This document shows, in pieces, positions 42,626-51,994 of a DNA stretch of 64,000 nucleotides. The position numbers were made by a program, and so were the translations under genes. The stretch comes from M3007 sp033764075 (lineage in GTDB: Bacteria > Bacteroidota > Bacteroidia > Chitinophagales > Saprospiraceae). The stretch lies in the NCBI GenBank assembly GCA_033764075.1, contig JANRJH010000037.1:1-64000 (forward strand). Reading direction: 5' to 3'. Every line of letters starts with the position of its first letter. The first letter of the stretch is position 1. The notes under the pieces were generated by a model. The model saw only the letters and a program-made list of their open reading frames with translations. It had not been told where the DNA came from and ran no database searches.

Positions 42626-42652
42626 TCTGCTTCATACACAAACTGTCTTTCC

Positions 42653-44551
42653 ATGAAAAACAAACATATCCTGCTCTTTGCAGCCATCGTTCTGCCGTTT
42701 TTCGGATGTAAAAGAGAGCTCGACGAGCTCGAACCCGCCACCTTTCCCACCAACGCCGAAGTGTTTATTGACGGCTTTACCCCCGACCTGATCTATGCCG
42801 CGTTTGGCGGCTCCGACGTGCGGGCTTTCGACGTCGACAACGAGGTGAAGTACAGCGGTACAACCTCCATGCGTTTCGATGTGCCCGACTTCGAAGACCC
42901 GGCCGGCGCGTATGCCGGTGGTGTGTACCTGAGCAGCACCGGACGCGACCTCTCCGGTTACACCACCCTGTCCTTTTGGGCCAAAGCGTCCAAGTCAGCC
43001 ACCATTGATCTGGTGGGCATCGGCAACGACCTCGGCGCAAATAAATACGAGGCGGTTGTTCTTGCACTTGATGTAAATACCAGCTGGAAAAAATACTACA
43101 TCCCCATCCCCGACCCGTCCAAACTCACCGCCGAACGCGGCATGTTCTTTTACTCCGAAGGGCCGGAAGACCAAAAGGGTTACACCTTCTGGATCGACGA
43201 CGTGCGGTGGGAAAACCTCGGCACCATCGCCCATGCCCGCTCCGGAATTATGCAGGGTAAAGACTCCACTGTTCAAGCTGAAACGGGCAACACCTTCACC
43301 GTTCGCGGGTACACCTATTTCAATTTGCCCAACGGCGTGGATCAACTGGTGGCCGCTGCGCCGGCTTATTTCGAGTTCCAATCCTCCAATCCCGCAGTCG
43401 CCACCGTCGACGCTTCCGGTCTGGTCACCGTGCTGGACGCCGGTACGGCCGTCATCACTGCCTCCCTGGCCGGAGAACCGGGGCAAGGTTCCCTGACCAT
43501 CGTCTCCTCAGGTACCCCCCAGCTGCCGGCGGTGCCGGCGCCCGCCCCCTCTGTACCGGCCACCGATGTCATCTCCGTTTTCAGCAACGTGTACAACAAC
43601 GTGCCGGTGGATTTCTTTAACGGATATTGGCAGTTCTCCACCGCGCAAACCTTTGACGTAAAAATTAGCGGAGACGACGTCAAGCGCTACACCATGCTCA
43701 ATTTCGTCGGCATCCAGTTCACCGCGCCCACCATCAACGCCACGGCCATGACCGACTTTCACATGGACATCTGGACGCCCGACCCCGTAGGGCCCGGCTC
43801 CGTGTTCAGGGTGCTGCTGGTCGATTTGGGCGCCGACGGTTCTTTTGGCGGCAACGACGACAAAACGCACGAGGTAACCATCCCCGCCACACAACTGTCC
43901 AGCAAAAACTGGGTGAGCATCGACCTGCCGCTGACCGCATTCACCGGACTGACCACCAGGGCCCACCTGGCACAGATCGTCCTCTCCGGAAACCTGCCCA
44001 ATGTTTTTGTAGACAACATTTACTTCTACAAAAAAGGCAGCAGCGGCGGCGCCGAACCCACCGTGGCGGCGCCAACCCCTACCCTGCCCCAGGCAAACGT
44101 CATTTCCCTGTTCAGCAATGCCTACACCAATGTGCCGGTGGACACCTGGAGAACCCCCTGGTCGGCCGCTACCCTGACCGACGTGCTGGTCGCCGGTAAT
44201 GCAACCAAAAAATATTCGGGGCTCGACTTCGTGGGCATCGAAACGGTCGCCAACCAGATCGACGCAACCGGCATGACGCACTTTCACGTGGATGTCTGGT
44301 CGTCCGACTTCACCTTTTTTGCCATCAAACTCGTCGATTTCGGCGCCGACGGCGCTTTTGGCGGCGGCGACGACAAAGAGCACCAGGTCGATTTTAATCA
44401 GCCGGCCAAAGGTCAATGGATTAGCTATGACATTCCCCTGAGTAACTTCACCGGGCTCACCACCCGCGCGCACATGGCCCAGTACATCCTCGTCGGACAG
44501 CCCACCGGCGCCAACACCGTGTTCGTAGACAATATGTACTTCCACAAATAA
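42653..44551 (+). CDS. surface glycan-binding lipoprotein candidate with Ig-like and repeated beta-sandwich domains
   Basis: A 632-residue lipoprotein: signal peptide and lipobox ending FFGC (Cys19). Residues 30-190 are a galactose-binding-like sandwich ending in FWIDDVRWE. A Big_2-type Ig domain follows (about 210-285, with NPAVATVDASGLVTVLDAG), then two copies of an about 155-residue domain beginning DVISVFSN or NVISLFSNAYTNVPVD and ending VFVDNIYF or VFVDNMYF. The same domain occurs in the secreted T9SS protein at 51995. Position between the glycosidase and GH16 genes suggests a SusE/F-like role holding beta-glucan at the surface; no catalytic residues are seen. Confidence 0.75.
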   Translation: MKNKHILLFAAIVLPFFGCKRELDELEPATFPTNAEVFIDGFTPDLIYAAFGGSDVRAFDVDNEVKYSGTTSMRFDVPDFEDPAGAYAGGVYLSSTGRDLSGYTTLSFWAKASKSATIDLVGIGNDLGANKYEAVVLALDVNTSWKKYYIPIPDPSKLTAERGMFFYSEGPEDQKGYTFWIDDVRWENLGTIAHARSGIMQGKDSTVQAETGNTFTVRGYTYFNLPNGVDQLVAAAPAYFEFQSSNPAVATVDASGLVTVLDAGTAVITASLAGEPGQGSLTIVSSGTPQLPAVPAPAPSVPATDVISVFSNVYNNVPVDFFNGYWQFSTAQTFDVKISGDDVKRYTMLNFVGIQFTAPTINATAMTDFHMDIWTPDPVGPGSVFRVLLVDLGADGSFGGNDDKTHEVTIPATQLSSKNWVSIDLPLTAFTGLTTRAHLAQIVLSGNLPNVFVDNIYFYKKGSSGGAEPTVAAPTPTLPQANVISLFSNAYTNVPVDTWRTPWSAATLTDVLVAGNATKKYSGLDFVGIETVANQIDATGMTHFHVDVWSSDFTFFAIKLVDFGADGAFGGGDDKEHQVDFNQPAKGQWISYDIPLSNFTGLTTRAHMAQYILVGQPTGANTVFVDNMYFHK

Positions 44552-44592
44552 ACGCTTCCGCGCTTTTCTCAACCTTCCAAACACTTCATACC

Positions 44593-45444
44593 ATGGCGTA
44601 TTTTCAAATAAAAACCTCCACCGGTCGCTGGATAAAAAGCGCCGCGTGGGCAACCCTGATGCTGACCCTGACACAATGCGACACCGACGATAAACAGGAG
44701 CTGGACAACCGCAACTGGCAGCTGGTGTGGAGCGACGAGTTCGACGGCGCCGCCGGCGAATCGCCCGATCCAGCCAAATGGACCTACGACATCGGGACAG
44801 GAAACAATGGCTGGGGCAACTCAGAACTACAGTCGTACACCAACCGCCCCGAAAATGTATCCCAGGACGGCAACGGCAACCTGGTAATCACCGCCAAAAG
44901 GGAAACCTTTGCCGGCTCAGCCTTCACCTCGGCGCGCATCAAAACACAGGGCTTGTTCGCACAAGCCTACGGCCGCTTCGAAGCCCGCATCAAAACGCCT
45001 TATGGCCCCGGTCTGTGGCCCGCCTTTTGGATGCTGGGCGCCAACATCGACGCCGTGCCGTGGCCCCAGTGCGGCGAAATCGACATCATGGAGCTCAGGG
45101 GGCAAGAACCCAACCTGATCAATGGATCTGTGCACGGCCCGGGCTACTCGGGCGGGAACGCCATCACCAAGGGCTATGGGTTTACCAATGCCCGTTTTGA
45201 CACCGACTTTCACGTTTTCGCCGTCGAATGGGGGGGCAACTACATCGACTTTTTTGTCGACCAAACCCTCTACCAGCGCATTACGCCGGAGGACGTGACG
45301 GGTGAATGGGTGTTCAACCAGCCCTTCTTCCTCCTGCTCAACGTGGCGGTCGGCGGCAATTATGTCGGCTTTCCCTCCTCACAGACGCCCTTTCCGCAAA
45401 CCATGACCATAGACTACGTCCGGGTTTACCAGGAAGCAAACTGA
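44593..45444 (+). CDS. GH16 family endo-beta-1,3-glucanase (laminarinase) lipoprotein
   Basis: A 283-residue lipoprotein with lipobox LTQC (Cys29). The GH16 beta-jelly-roll signature GEIDIMELRG places the catalytic residues at Glu162 (nucleophile), Asp164 and Glu167 (acid/base), the beta-bulge ExDxxE form typical of laminarinases. LWPAFWMLG and GNSELQSYT upstream and the C-terminal LLLNVAVGG and MTIDYVRVYQ are all standard. Expected to make internal cuts in laminarin or mixed-linkage glucan at the cell surface. Sits 41 bp after the glycan-binding gene. Confidence 0.95.
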   Translation: MAYFQIKTSTGRWIKSAAWATLMLTLTQCDTDDKQELDNRNWQLVWSDEFDGAAGESPDPAKWTYDIGTGNNGWGNSELQSYTNRPENVSQDGNGNLVITAKRETFAGSAFTSARIKTQGLFAQAYGRFEARIKTPYGPGLWPAFWMLGANIDAVPWPQCGEIDIMELRGQEPNLINGSVHGPGYSGGNAITKGYGFTNARFDTDFHVFAVEWGGNYIDFFVDQTLYQRITPEDVTGEWVFNQPFFLLLNVAVGGNYVGFPSSQTPFPQTMTIDYVRVYQEAN

Positions 45445-45509
45445 TCGCATCGTCTCATCGGAAGCCGGTGCAAACCGGCAATTATTTCTCCCATCAAGCG
45501 GAAGGAAGC

Positions 45510-48500
45510 ATGACCCAACACCCAACACCCGAAACACTGGAGTCCGTACTCCTCGACGGCGAACCCTTCTACCGGATCCCGCACGTGGATGCGATGCGCC
45601 CGTTTTTTATGAGCATCGTTAGCGATGCCAACCACTGGATGTTCATCTCCAGCAACGGGGGCCTCACGGCCGGCAGAAAAAACGCGGATTACGCGCTGTT
45701 TCCATATTACACCGACGATAAAATCACCGAATCGGCCGACATCACCGGGAGTAAAACCATTTTTCAGGTGCGCAAAGGCCACAAAATGCACATCTGGGAG
45801 CCGTTTTCCGAACGACAGGTCGGCACATTTGACATCCGCCGAAACCTGTACAAAAACAAATACAGCAACAAGATCCTTTTTGAAGAGATCAACGCCGACC
45901 TGGGACTCGTTTTTCAGTACCAGTGGAATGTCGGAAATGCCTTCGGATTTGTAAAAAAATGCACCCTGCGCAACGTTTCCGACGAACCCCTGGACATCAC
46001 CCTGCTCGATGGCATCCAGAATATCGTACCCTATGGGGTCGGCGGCGAACTGCAAAACCGGGTCTCCAATCTGGTGGATGCCTATAAGCGCAGTGAACTT
46101 GACCCCGCCTCCGGGCTCGGCATTTTTGCACTCAGCGCAATCATCGTGGACAAGGCCGAGCCCAGCGAGGCACTCAAAGCCAACATCGCTTTCTGCGTCG
46201 GCCTGCGCAACCCGACGTACCTCCTGTCCTCCTTGCAGCTCAAGGATTTTCGACAGGGCGGAAGCGTCCGCCAGGAGGAAGACGTCAAGGGCGAGAAAGG
46301 CGCGTATTATGTGCAGCAGCGGGTCGAACTGGCGGCCCATACCGAGCAACAGTGGATGATGGTGGCCGACGTCAACCAAAACCATTCCGCCGTCGTTCGA
46401 CTGATCGAGTCCATTAAAACGGATGCGGGATTGGGCGAGCGCATCCGGCAGGATGTCGACCGGGGTACCGAAAACCTGATCAGGCTGGTGGCTGGAGCCG
46501 ACGGCTTGCAATGCACGGAAGACACCCTGAACGATTCACGGCATTTTTCCAATGTGCTGTTCAACATCATGCGCGGCGGCATTTTCGACGAGAACTATCA
46601 AATCGACAAGGCCGATTTCATCCGTTATCTGCAAAACGCCGGTCGAAAGGTGTACGCAGACAACGCCGACATTTGCCGCCGGTTGCCCGACCATTTTGCG
46701 CTCCCGACCTTGAAAAGCGCCCTGGCCAACGCCAATGACCCGGACTTCATTCGCCTGGCCACCGAGTACCTGCCCCTGAAATTCAGCCGCAGACACGGCG
46801 ACCCTTCCCGGCCCTGGAATAAATTTTCGATCAATACCCAAAGCGATACCGACGGCGCCAAAATCCTGGATTATGAAGGCAACTGGCGCGATATCTTCCA
46901 GAATTGGGAGGCCCTGGCCGTTTCCTACCCCGCCTTTATCGAAGGCATGCTGTTCAAATTTCTCAACGCCTCCACCTTCGACGGGTACAATCCGTACCGG
47001 GTCACTAAGGACGGGTTCGACTGGGAAACCATCGAGCACGACGACCCCTGGTCGTACATCGGCTACTGGGGCGATCACCAGATCATTTACCTGCTGAAGT
47101 TCCTGGAATTTGCCGAGAATCACTACCCGGGGATGCTGGACGGCTTTTTCAACAAGGCGTATTTCGTGTATGCCCACATCCCGTACAAGATAAAACCGTA
47201 CGAGGACATTTGCCGGCACCCCAAGGACACGATTGATTTCGACTTCGAGCTCGACAAGGTCATCCGGGCCAGGCGGGAAAAAGAGGGGGCCGACGGGGCC
47301 CTGTTGCCGGATAAAAACGGGCACATCGTACACGTCAATTTTGTCGAAAAAATACTGGCTACCCTGCTCGCCAAGTTGTCCAACTTCATCCTCGAAGGCG
47401 GCATCTGGATGAACACCCAGCGCCCCGAATGGAACGACGCCAACAATGCACTGGTCGGCAACGGGGTGTCCATGGTTACGCTGTACTACCTGAACCGGTT
47501 CGTATTGTTTTTCCAGCAACTGTTGGAAAAAACAGCCCTGGAAAGCGTCGACGTCTCCCAGGAGCTGGCGGATTTTTTGGCAAAAATGCGCAAGGTGTAC
47601 GCCGACAACCTTGGCTTGCTGCAAGCTGTGATCCGCGACGAAGACCGAAAGAAAATGCTCGACGGGGCGGGCGTGGCGGCCGGCGACTTCCGCCGGCAGG
47701 TATACGAGCATTCGTTCACCGGACAAAAGCAGGCGGTACCCATCGCTGAATTACTGCGTTTCGCGGAACATGTCCGCCATTTTCTGGCGCACACCATCGC
47801 GGTCAACCGGCGCGAAGACCACCTGTACCACGGCTACCATCTGATGACCTCGGGCGAAAAAGCCGTTTCCGTAGAACCGTTGTATGAAATGCTGGAAGGG
47901 CAGGTGGCGGCGCTGAGCGCCTGCCATCTGACGGCGGCGGAATCCGTCGGGGTGCTGGACGCACTCCGAAAAAGCGCTATGTACCGGGCGGATCAGCACA
48001 GTTACACCCTTTACCCCAACAAGGCGTTGCCCGGTTTTTTGGAGAAGAACACCGTTTCCGCCGGGCGCATGGCGCAATACGATCGGTTAAAAAAATACAT
48101 GGACCAGGGGGTTCCCGGCATCCTGGACAAGGACATCCGCGGCCATTACCACTTTAACGGAAACTTTAAAAACGCCGCCGACCTTCAGGTGGCGCTGGAC
48201 GCGACTGCCCACCTCAGCGCCGGAGAAAAGGCCGAACTGCTCGCCCTTTTTGAGGAACTGTTCCAGCACAAAGCCTTCACCGGACGCAGCGGAACGTTTT
48301 TCGGGTACGAAGGCCTGGGGTCCATCTATTGGCACATGGTGTCCAAACTGCGCCTGGCGGTGCAGGAAACAGTCGTGCAGGCCACCGAAACAAACGAAAA
48401 CCCGGAGTTCGTCGGCAGACTGCTGGCGCATTACTACGCCATCACCGAGGGCATTGGGGTGCACAAATCACCCAATGTGTACGGCGCGTTCCCAACCGAC

Positions 48501-48935
48501 CCGTACTCCCACACCCCGCTCGGCAGGGGCGCCCAGCAGCCCGGCATGACCGGACAGGTGAAAGAGGACATCCTGTGTCGCTTCGGCGAACTGGGGGTCT
48601 TTGTGCGCGCCGGATCACTGCACTTCCAGCCCTTTATGCTGCGCAAGCAGGAATTTTTGACCGCGCCAAAAACCATCGCCTGCTACGATGTGCAGGGTAA
48701 CGAACAGCAAATCACACTGCCGGCCGGTGCGCTCTTTTTTACCTATGGCCAGGTGCCGGTAATCTACCGGCTGAGCGAGGAGGAAGGCCTGGAGCTTGTC
48801 CGCGCAGACGGCAGCACGCATCCCTCGCCGGGCCTGCGCCTGACCGAATCGGATACCCGCGCCATTTTTGACCGCAGCGGCGAAATTCGGCAGATCAACG
48901 TATGGATAAAACCCGCACGGTTATGGACACCCTGA
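45510..48935 (+). CDS. clan GH-Q phosphorylase-like protein (GH149/GH161-type beta-1,3-glucan phosphorylase candidate)
   Basis: A 1141-residue cytosolic protein with no signal peptide. ATG 45510 starts MTQHPTPETLE; the longer upstream frame overlaps GH16 and is not plausible. The N-terminal half has the beta-sandwich character of GH94 relatives (ISSNGGLTAGRKNADYALFPYYTDD, DDPWSYIGYWGDHQ). The (alpha/alpha)6 barrel holds RPEWNDANNAL with Asp643 as the probable catalytic acid and GVSMVTLYYLNRF. The EWNDANNA form and length of about 1140 fit GH149/GH161 better than GH94 cellobiose phosphorylase (about 800). It would turn imported beta-1,3-oligoglucan plus phosphate into glucose 1-phosphate. Confidence 0.75.
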   Translation: MTQHPTPETLESVLLDGEPFYRIPHVDAMRPFFMSIVSDANHWMFISSNGGLTAGRKNADYALFPYYTDDKITESADITGSKTIFQVRKGHKMHIWEPFSERQVGTFDIRRNLYKNKYSNKILFEEINADLGLVFQYQWNVGNAFGFVKKCTLRNVSDEPLDITLLDGIQNIVPYGVGGELQNRVSNLVDAYKRSELDPASGLGIFALSAIIVDKAEPSEALKANIAFCVGLRNPTYLLSSLQLKDFRQGGSVRQEEDVKGEKGAYYVQQRVELAAHTEQQWMMVADVNQNHSAVVRLIESIKTDAGLGERIRQDVDRGTENLIRLVAGADGLQCTEDTLNDSRHFSNVLFNIMRGGIFDENYQIDKADFIRYLQNAGRKVYADNADICRRLPDHFALPTLKSALANANDPDFIRLATEYLPLKFSRRHGDPSRPWNKFSINTQSDTDGAKILDYEGNWRDIFQNWEALAVSYPAFIEGMLFKFLNASTFDGYNPYRVTKDGFDWETIEHDDPWSYIGYWGDHQIIYLLKFLEFAENHYPGMLDGFFNKAYFVYAHIPYKIKPYEDICRHPKDTIDFDFELDKVIRARREKEGADGALLPDKNGHIVHVNFVEKILATLLAKLSNFILEGGIWMNTQRPEWNDANNALVGNGVSMVTLYYLNRFVLFFQQLLEKTALESVDVSQELADFLAKMRKVYADNLGLLQAVIRDEDRKKMLDGAGVAAGDFRRQVYEHSFTGQKQAVPIAELLRFAEHVRHFLAHTIAVNRREDHLYHGYHLMTSGEKAVSVEPLYEMLEGQVAALSACHLTAAESVGVLDALRKSAMYRADQHSYTLYPNKALPGFLEKNTVSAGRMAQYDRLKKYMDQGVPGILDKDIRGHYHFNGNFKNAADLQVALDATAHLSAGEKAELLALFEELFQHKAFTGRSGTFFGYEGLGSIYWHMVSKLRLAVQETVVQATETNENPEFVGRLLAHYYAITEGIGVHKSPNVYGAFPTDPYSHTPLGRGAQQPGMTGQVKEDILCRFGELGVFVRAGSLHFQPFMLRKQEFLTAPKTIACYDVQGNEQQITLPAGALFFTYGQVPVIYRLSEEEGLELVRADGSTHPSPGLRLTESDTRAIFDRSGEIRQINVWIKPARLWTP

Positions 48936-48949
48936 GAAAAACGGATCGG

Positions 48950-50443
48950 ATGCATCTTAGACAATTGGTTCAATCACTGTTGATTTTTACCGCCATGACC
49001 GGTTTGGGCTGTGAACAAAAAACAACCTGGCGTGTCGCCATTTATGAAACCTCAGCCGACGGCCGGAAACTGCAAGCAATAGCGCCCCTGGCCGTCGCCG
49101 AAAAGGCAACCCGGCTGGAGATTCGGCCCCAGGACGAATATCAAACAATTCTCGGCTTTGGCGGCGCCTTTACCGAAAGCTCGGCCTACCTGCTCAACCG
49201 GCTCAGTGCCGAAAACCGGGACAGCATCATTCAAGCCTATTTCGGCGACGCAGGCGCGCGCTACTCCCTGACCCGGACGCACATCAACTCCTGCGATTTC
49301 TCCCTCAGGCAGTACGCCTACGCGTCGGTGCCGGGCGACACCGCGCTGGCGCATTTCTCGATAGACGAGGACAGGCCCGACCTGATTCCGATGATCCAGG
49401 CCGCCCAGAAGGCGTCGGGCAGCGGGTTCAGGATCATCGCCTCGCCCTGGACCGCGCCGCCATGGATGAAGGACAACAACCACTGGGTGGGCGGGCGTTT
49501 GCTGCCGGAATACCGGGACAGTTGGGCCCTGTATTTTTCAAAATATGTGCAGGCTTACCAAAAAGAGGGCATCGACATCTGGGGCATTACCGTGGAAAAT
49601 GAGCCGCACGGCAACGGCAACAACTGGGAAAGCATGCTGTTTTCGCCCGAGGAAATGACCGAATTCGTGTCGGACTACCTGGGGCCACGCCTCGAAAACG
49701 ACGGCCTCGGGCACGTCAAAATCCTGGGCTACGACCAGAACCGGGCCGAACTGCCCAAATGGGTGGACGTGATGTTCAAAGACGAGCACTCCTCGAAATA
49801 TTACGCCGGAACGGCCATCCACTGGTACGAAAGCACGTATGACTACTTCCCGGATGCGCTCCTGTACGCGCACCGAAAAGCCCCCGACAAACTGCTGATC
49901 CAAACCGAAGCCTGCGTGGATGCCGAAGTGCCCAAATGGCAGGACGATGCCTGGTATTGGCGCGCAGAAGCCACGGACTGGGGCTGGGACTGGGCGCCGG
50001 AAGACCAGAAACACCTCCACCCCAAGTACGTTCCGGTGTTCCGGTACGCCACCGACATCATCGGCTGCCTCAACCACTATGTGCACGGGTGGATCGACTG
50101 GAACATGGTGCTCGACACCCAGGGCGGACCCAACTGGTTCAAAAACTGGTGCGTCGCGCCGGTCATCGTAGACGTGGAAAAGGACGAAGTGTACTTCACG
50201 CCCCTGTACTACACCATGGCGCACTTCAGCAAGTTCATCCGCCCGGACGCCGTCCGGATTGGGTTCGACAACCCCGACAAAGACCTCCTGTTCACTGCCG
50301 CCAAAAATCCCGACGGCTCGATCGTGGGTGTACTGTTTAACCCGACCGATCATGCCAAAACCCTTGAAGTTTCCTTGCAGGGACAGGCTATTACCGTAGG
50401 CATCAGCCCAAAAGCCATTCAAAGCATCGTGTTCAACCCGTAA
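48950..50443 (+). CDS. GH30 family glucanase/glucosidase lipoprotein
   Basis: A 497-residue lipoprotein. ATG 48950 (MHLRQLVQS) gives a lipobox GLGC at Cys21; an earlier ATG at 48902 overlaps the phosphorylase gene by 34 bp. The clan GH-A barrel carries the acid/base Glu218 in ITVENEPHG and the nucleophile Glu320 in QTEAC, with GFGGAFTESSAY near the start and the beta-sandwich side domain at the C-terminus, all GH30 traits. GH30 subfamilies 1 and 3 act on beta-1,6-glucan or beta-glucosides, fitting removal of beta-1,6 branches of laminarin. Confidence 0.9.
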   Translation: MHLRQLVQSLLIFTAMTGLGCEQKTTWRVAIYETSADGRKLQAIAPLAVAEKATRLEIRPQDEYQTILGFGGAFTESSAYLLNRLSAENRDSIIQAYFGDAGARYSLTRTHINSCDFSLRQYAYASVPGDTALAHFSIDEDRPDLIPMIQAAQKASGSGFRIIASPWTAPPWMKDNNHWVGGRLLPEYRDSWALYFSKYVQAYQKEGIDIWGITVENEPHGNGNNWESMLFSPEEMTEFVSDYLGPRLENDGLGHVKILGYDQNRAELPKWVDVMFKDEHSSKYYAGTAIHWYESTYDYFPDALLYAHRKAPDKLLIQTEACVDAEVPKWQDDAWYWRAEATDWGWDWAPEDQKHLHPKYVPVFRYATDIIGCLNHYVHGWIDWNMVLDTQGGPNWFKNWCVAPVIVDVEKDEVYFTPLYYTMAHFSKFIRPDAVRIGFDNPDKDLLFTAAKNPDGSIVGVLFNPTDHAKTLEVSLQGQAITVGISPKAIQSIVFNP

Positions 50444-50453
50444 AGCAACTGCC

Positions 50454-51884
50454 ATGTCGCATTATCAAACCGCCCCCAAGGACAAAGTGCCCATGCTGGA
50501 AAAAGCAGCCTTTGGCGCCGGTCACCTCGTGAACAATTTGTTGCCCGGCGCACTGGGTGTCTTTTCCTTTTTCCTGCTCACCGCATTTGGCATGGATCCC
50601 TTCCTGGCGGGTTTGCTGGGCGGCCTGCCGAGGTTTTACGATGCCATTACCGACCCCATCATGGGGTATATTTCCGACAACACAACCTCCAGGTGGGGGC
50701 GCCGCAAACCGTATATTTTTGTCGGCGCGATCTCTAGCGGTATTCTGTTTGCCGTGCTGTGGCAATTGGACGCCGACAACTCCACCACCTATAATTTCTG
50801 GTATTTCCTGATCGTGTCCATGATTTACCTGACCGGAAACACCATCTTTTCCACCCCGCTCATTGGGCTGGGCTATGAAATGACTTCCGACTACAACGAA
50901 CGGACGCGCCTGATGGGGTTCTCCCAGACCGTGGGCCTCTTCGCCTGGATGATCGTTCCCTGGTTCTGGGTGCTCATCGCCAACCCGGATCTGTTCGACA
51001 GCCAGGCGGAAGGCGTGCGCAAGCTATCCGTGGTGGTGGGCGGGGCCTGTCTGGTACTGGGTATCCTGCCGGCCATTTTTTGCAAGGAGGTGGACCAGAC
51101 GAACCTGAAAAACCGGGATGAACTGAGCCTGAAAAACATTTTCAACAACCTGAAAGGCTTGTTCCGAAACATGGCCCTGATCACCAAAAACAAACCCTTC
51201 ATGCGCCTGTGCGGGGCCACCTTTCTGGTGTTCAACGGGTTTCAAATGGTGGCCTCGTTCAGTTATTTCATCATCGTATTTTACCTCTTCAACGGCAAAT
51301 ACGAAGCGGCCGGGCACTGGCCGGCCTGGTTTTCGACCATCAGCGCCTTTGTTACGGCCATACTCATCATTCCGGTCATCACCTGGATGTCCAACAAATG
51401 GGGCAAACGAAGAGCATTCATCATCTCGACCATCCTGTCCATCATCGGGTATGGCCTAAAATGGTGGGGTTTTAATCCGGACAACCCCTGGCTCATGTTT
51501 ATCCCGATCCCGCTGATGTCGTTCGGCATTGGCGGTCTGTTCACGCTGATGATGTCTATGACCGCCGACGTGTGCGACCTGGACGAGCTGACCAACGGTA
51601 TGCCCCGGAAGGAAGGCACCTTTGGCGCCATTTACTGGTGGATGGTCAAACTGGGGCAAGGCCTGGCGCTGGTTTTGGGCGGGCTGCTGCTCAAACTGGT
51701 CGGGTTCGATCAGAACGCCGCCGTTCAATCTGCAGAAACCATCACCCAACTGCGGTTGGTAGACATCCTGATCCCGGCGCTGACGGCCGCCATCGCCATT
51801 GCCGTGATGTGGAACTACGACCTGACCGAAGACAAAGCCCGAAAGATCAAAGAAGAACTGGTCAGCAGGAGAGGCGAGTTATAA
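50454..51884 (+). CDS. GPH family sugar:cation symporter
   Basis: A 476-residue, 12-helix inner-membrane transporter. DPIMGYISDNTTSRWGRRKPYIFVG (residues 62-86) contains the D-P-x-x-G-x-x-S-D-x-T-x-x-R-W-G-R-R-K-P signature of glycoside-pentoside-hexuronide:cation symporters (MelB family), and MTADVCDLDELTNGMPRKEGTFGA marks the second half. It lies 10 bp after GH30. Context makes it the importer for gluco-oligosaccharides feeding the phosphorylase; in this locus it is the only obvious sugar carrier. Confidence 0.92.
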   Translation: MSHYQTAPKDKVPMLEKAAFGAGHLVNNLLPGALGVFSFFLLTAFGMDPFLAGLLGGLPRFYDAITDPIMGYISDNTTSRWGRRKPYIFVGAISSGILFAVLWQLDADNSTTYNFWYFLIVSMIYLTGNTIFSTPLIGLGYEMTSDYNERTRLMGFSQTVGLFAWMIVPWFWVLIANPDLFDSQAEGVRKLSVVVGGACLVLGILPAIFCKEVDQTNLKNRDELSLKNIFNNLKGLFRNMALITKNKPFMRLCGATFLVFNGFQMVASFSYFIIVFYLFNGKYEAAGHWPAWFSTISAFVTAILIIPVITWMSNKWGKRRAFIISTILSIIGYGLKWWGFNPDNPWLMFIPIPLMSFGIGGLFTLMMSMTADVCDLDELTNGMPRKEGTFGAIYWWMVKLGQGLALVLGGLLLKLVGFDQNAAVQSAETITQLRLVDILIPALTAAIAIAVMWNYDLTEDKARKIKEELVSRRGEL

Positions 51885-51959
51885 CCTCCCCGGGGCCGAA
51901 CATCCATTTTCCAAACACCAGGCAGGGGAGGCGACACCTCCGCCATGCCGGCAATTTCT

Positions 51960-51967
51960 TAATTTTG
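51960..51967 (+). promoter_or_regulatory. Bacteroidota -7 promoter box (TAATTTTG)
   Basis: TAATTTTG lies 27 bp before the start of the secreted glycan-binding gene, inside a 110-bp gap after the symporter gene, suggesting its own promoter. The two-codon frame ATG CAA TGA at 51990-51998 overlaps the true start. Confidence 0.4.
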
Positions 51968-51994
51968 GGTATCTTACCCACTAAATTTCATGCA

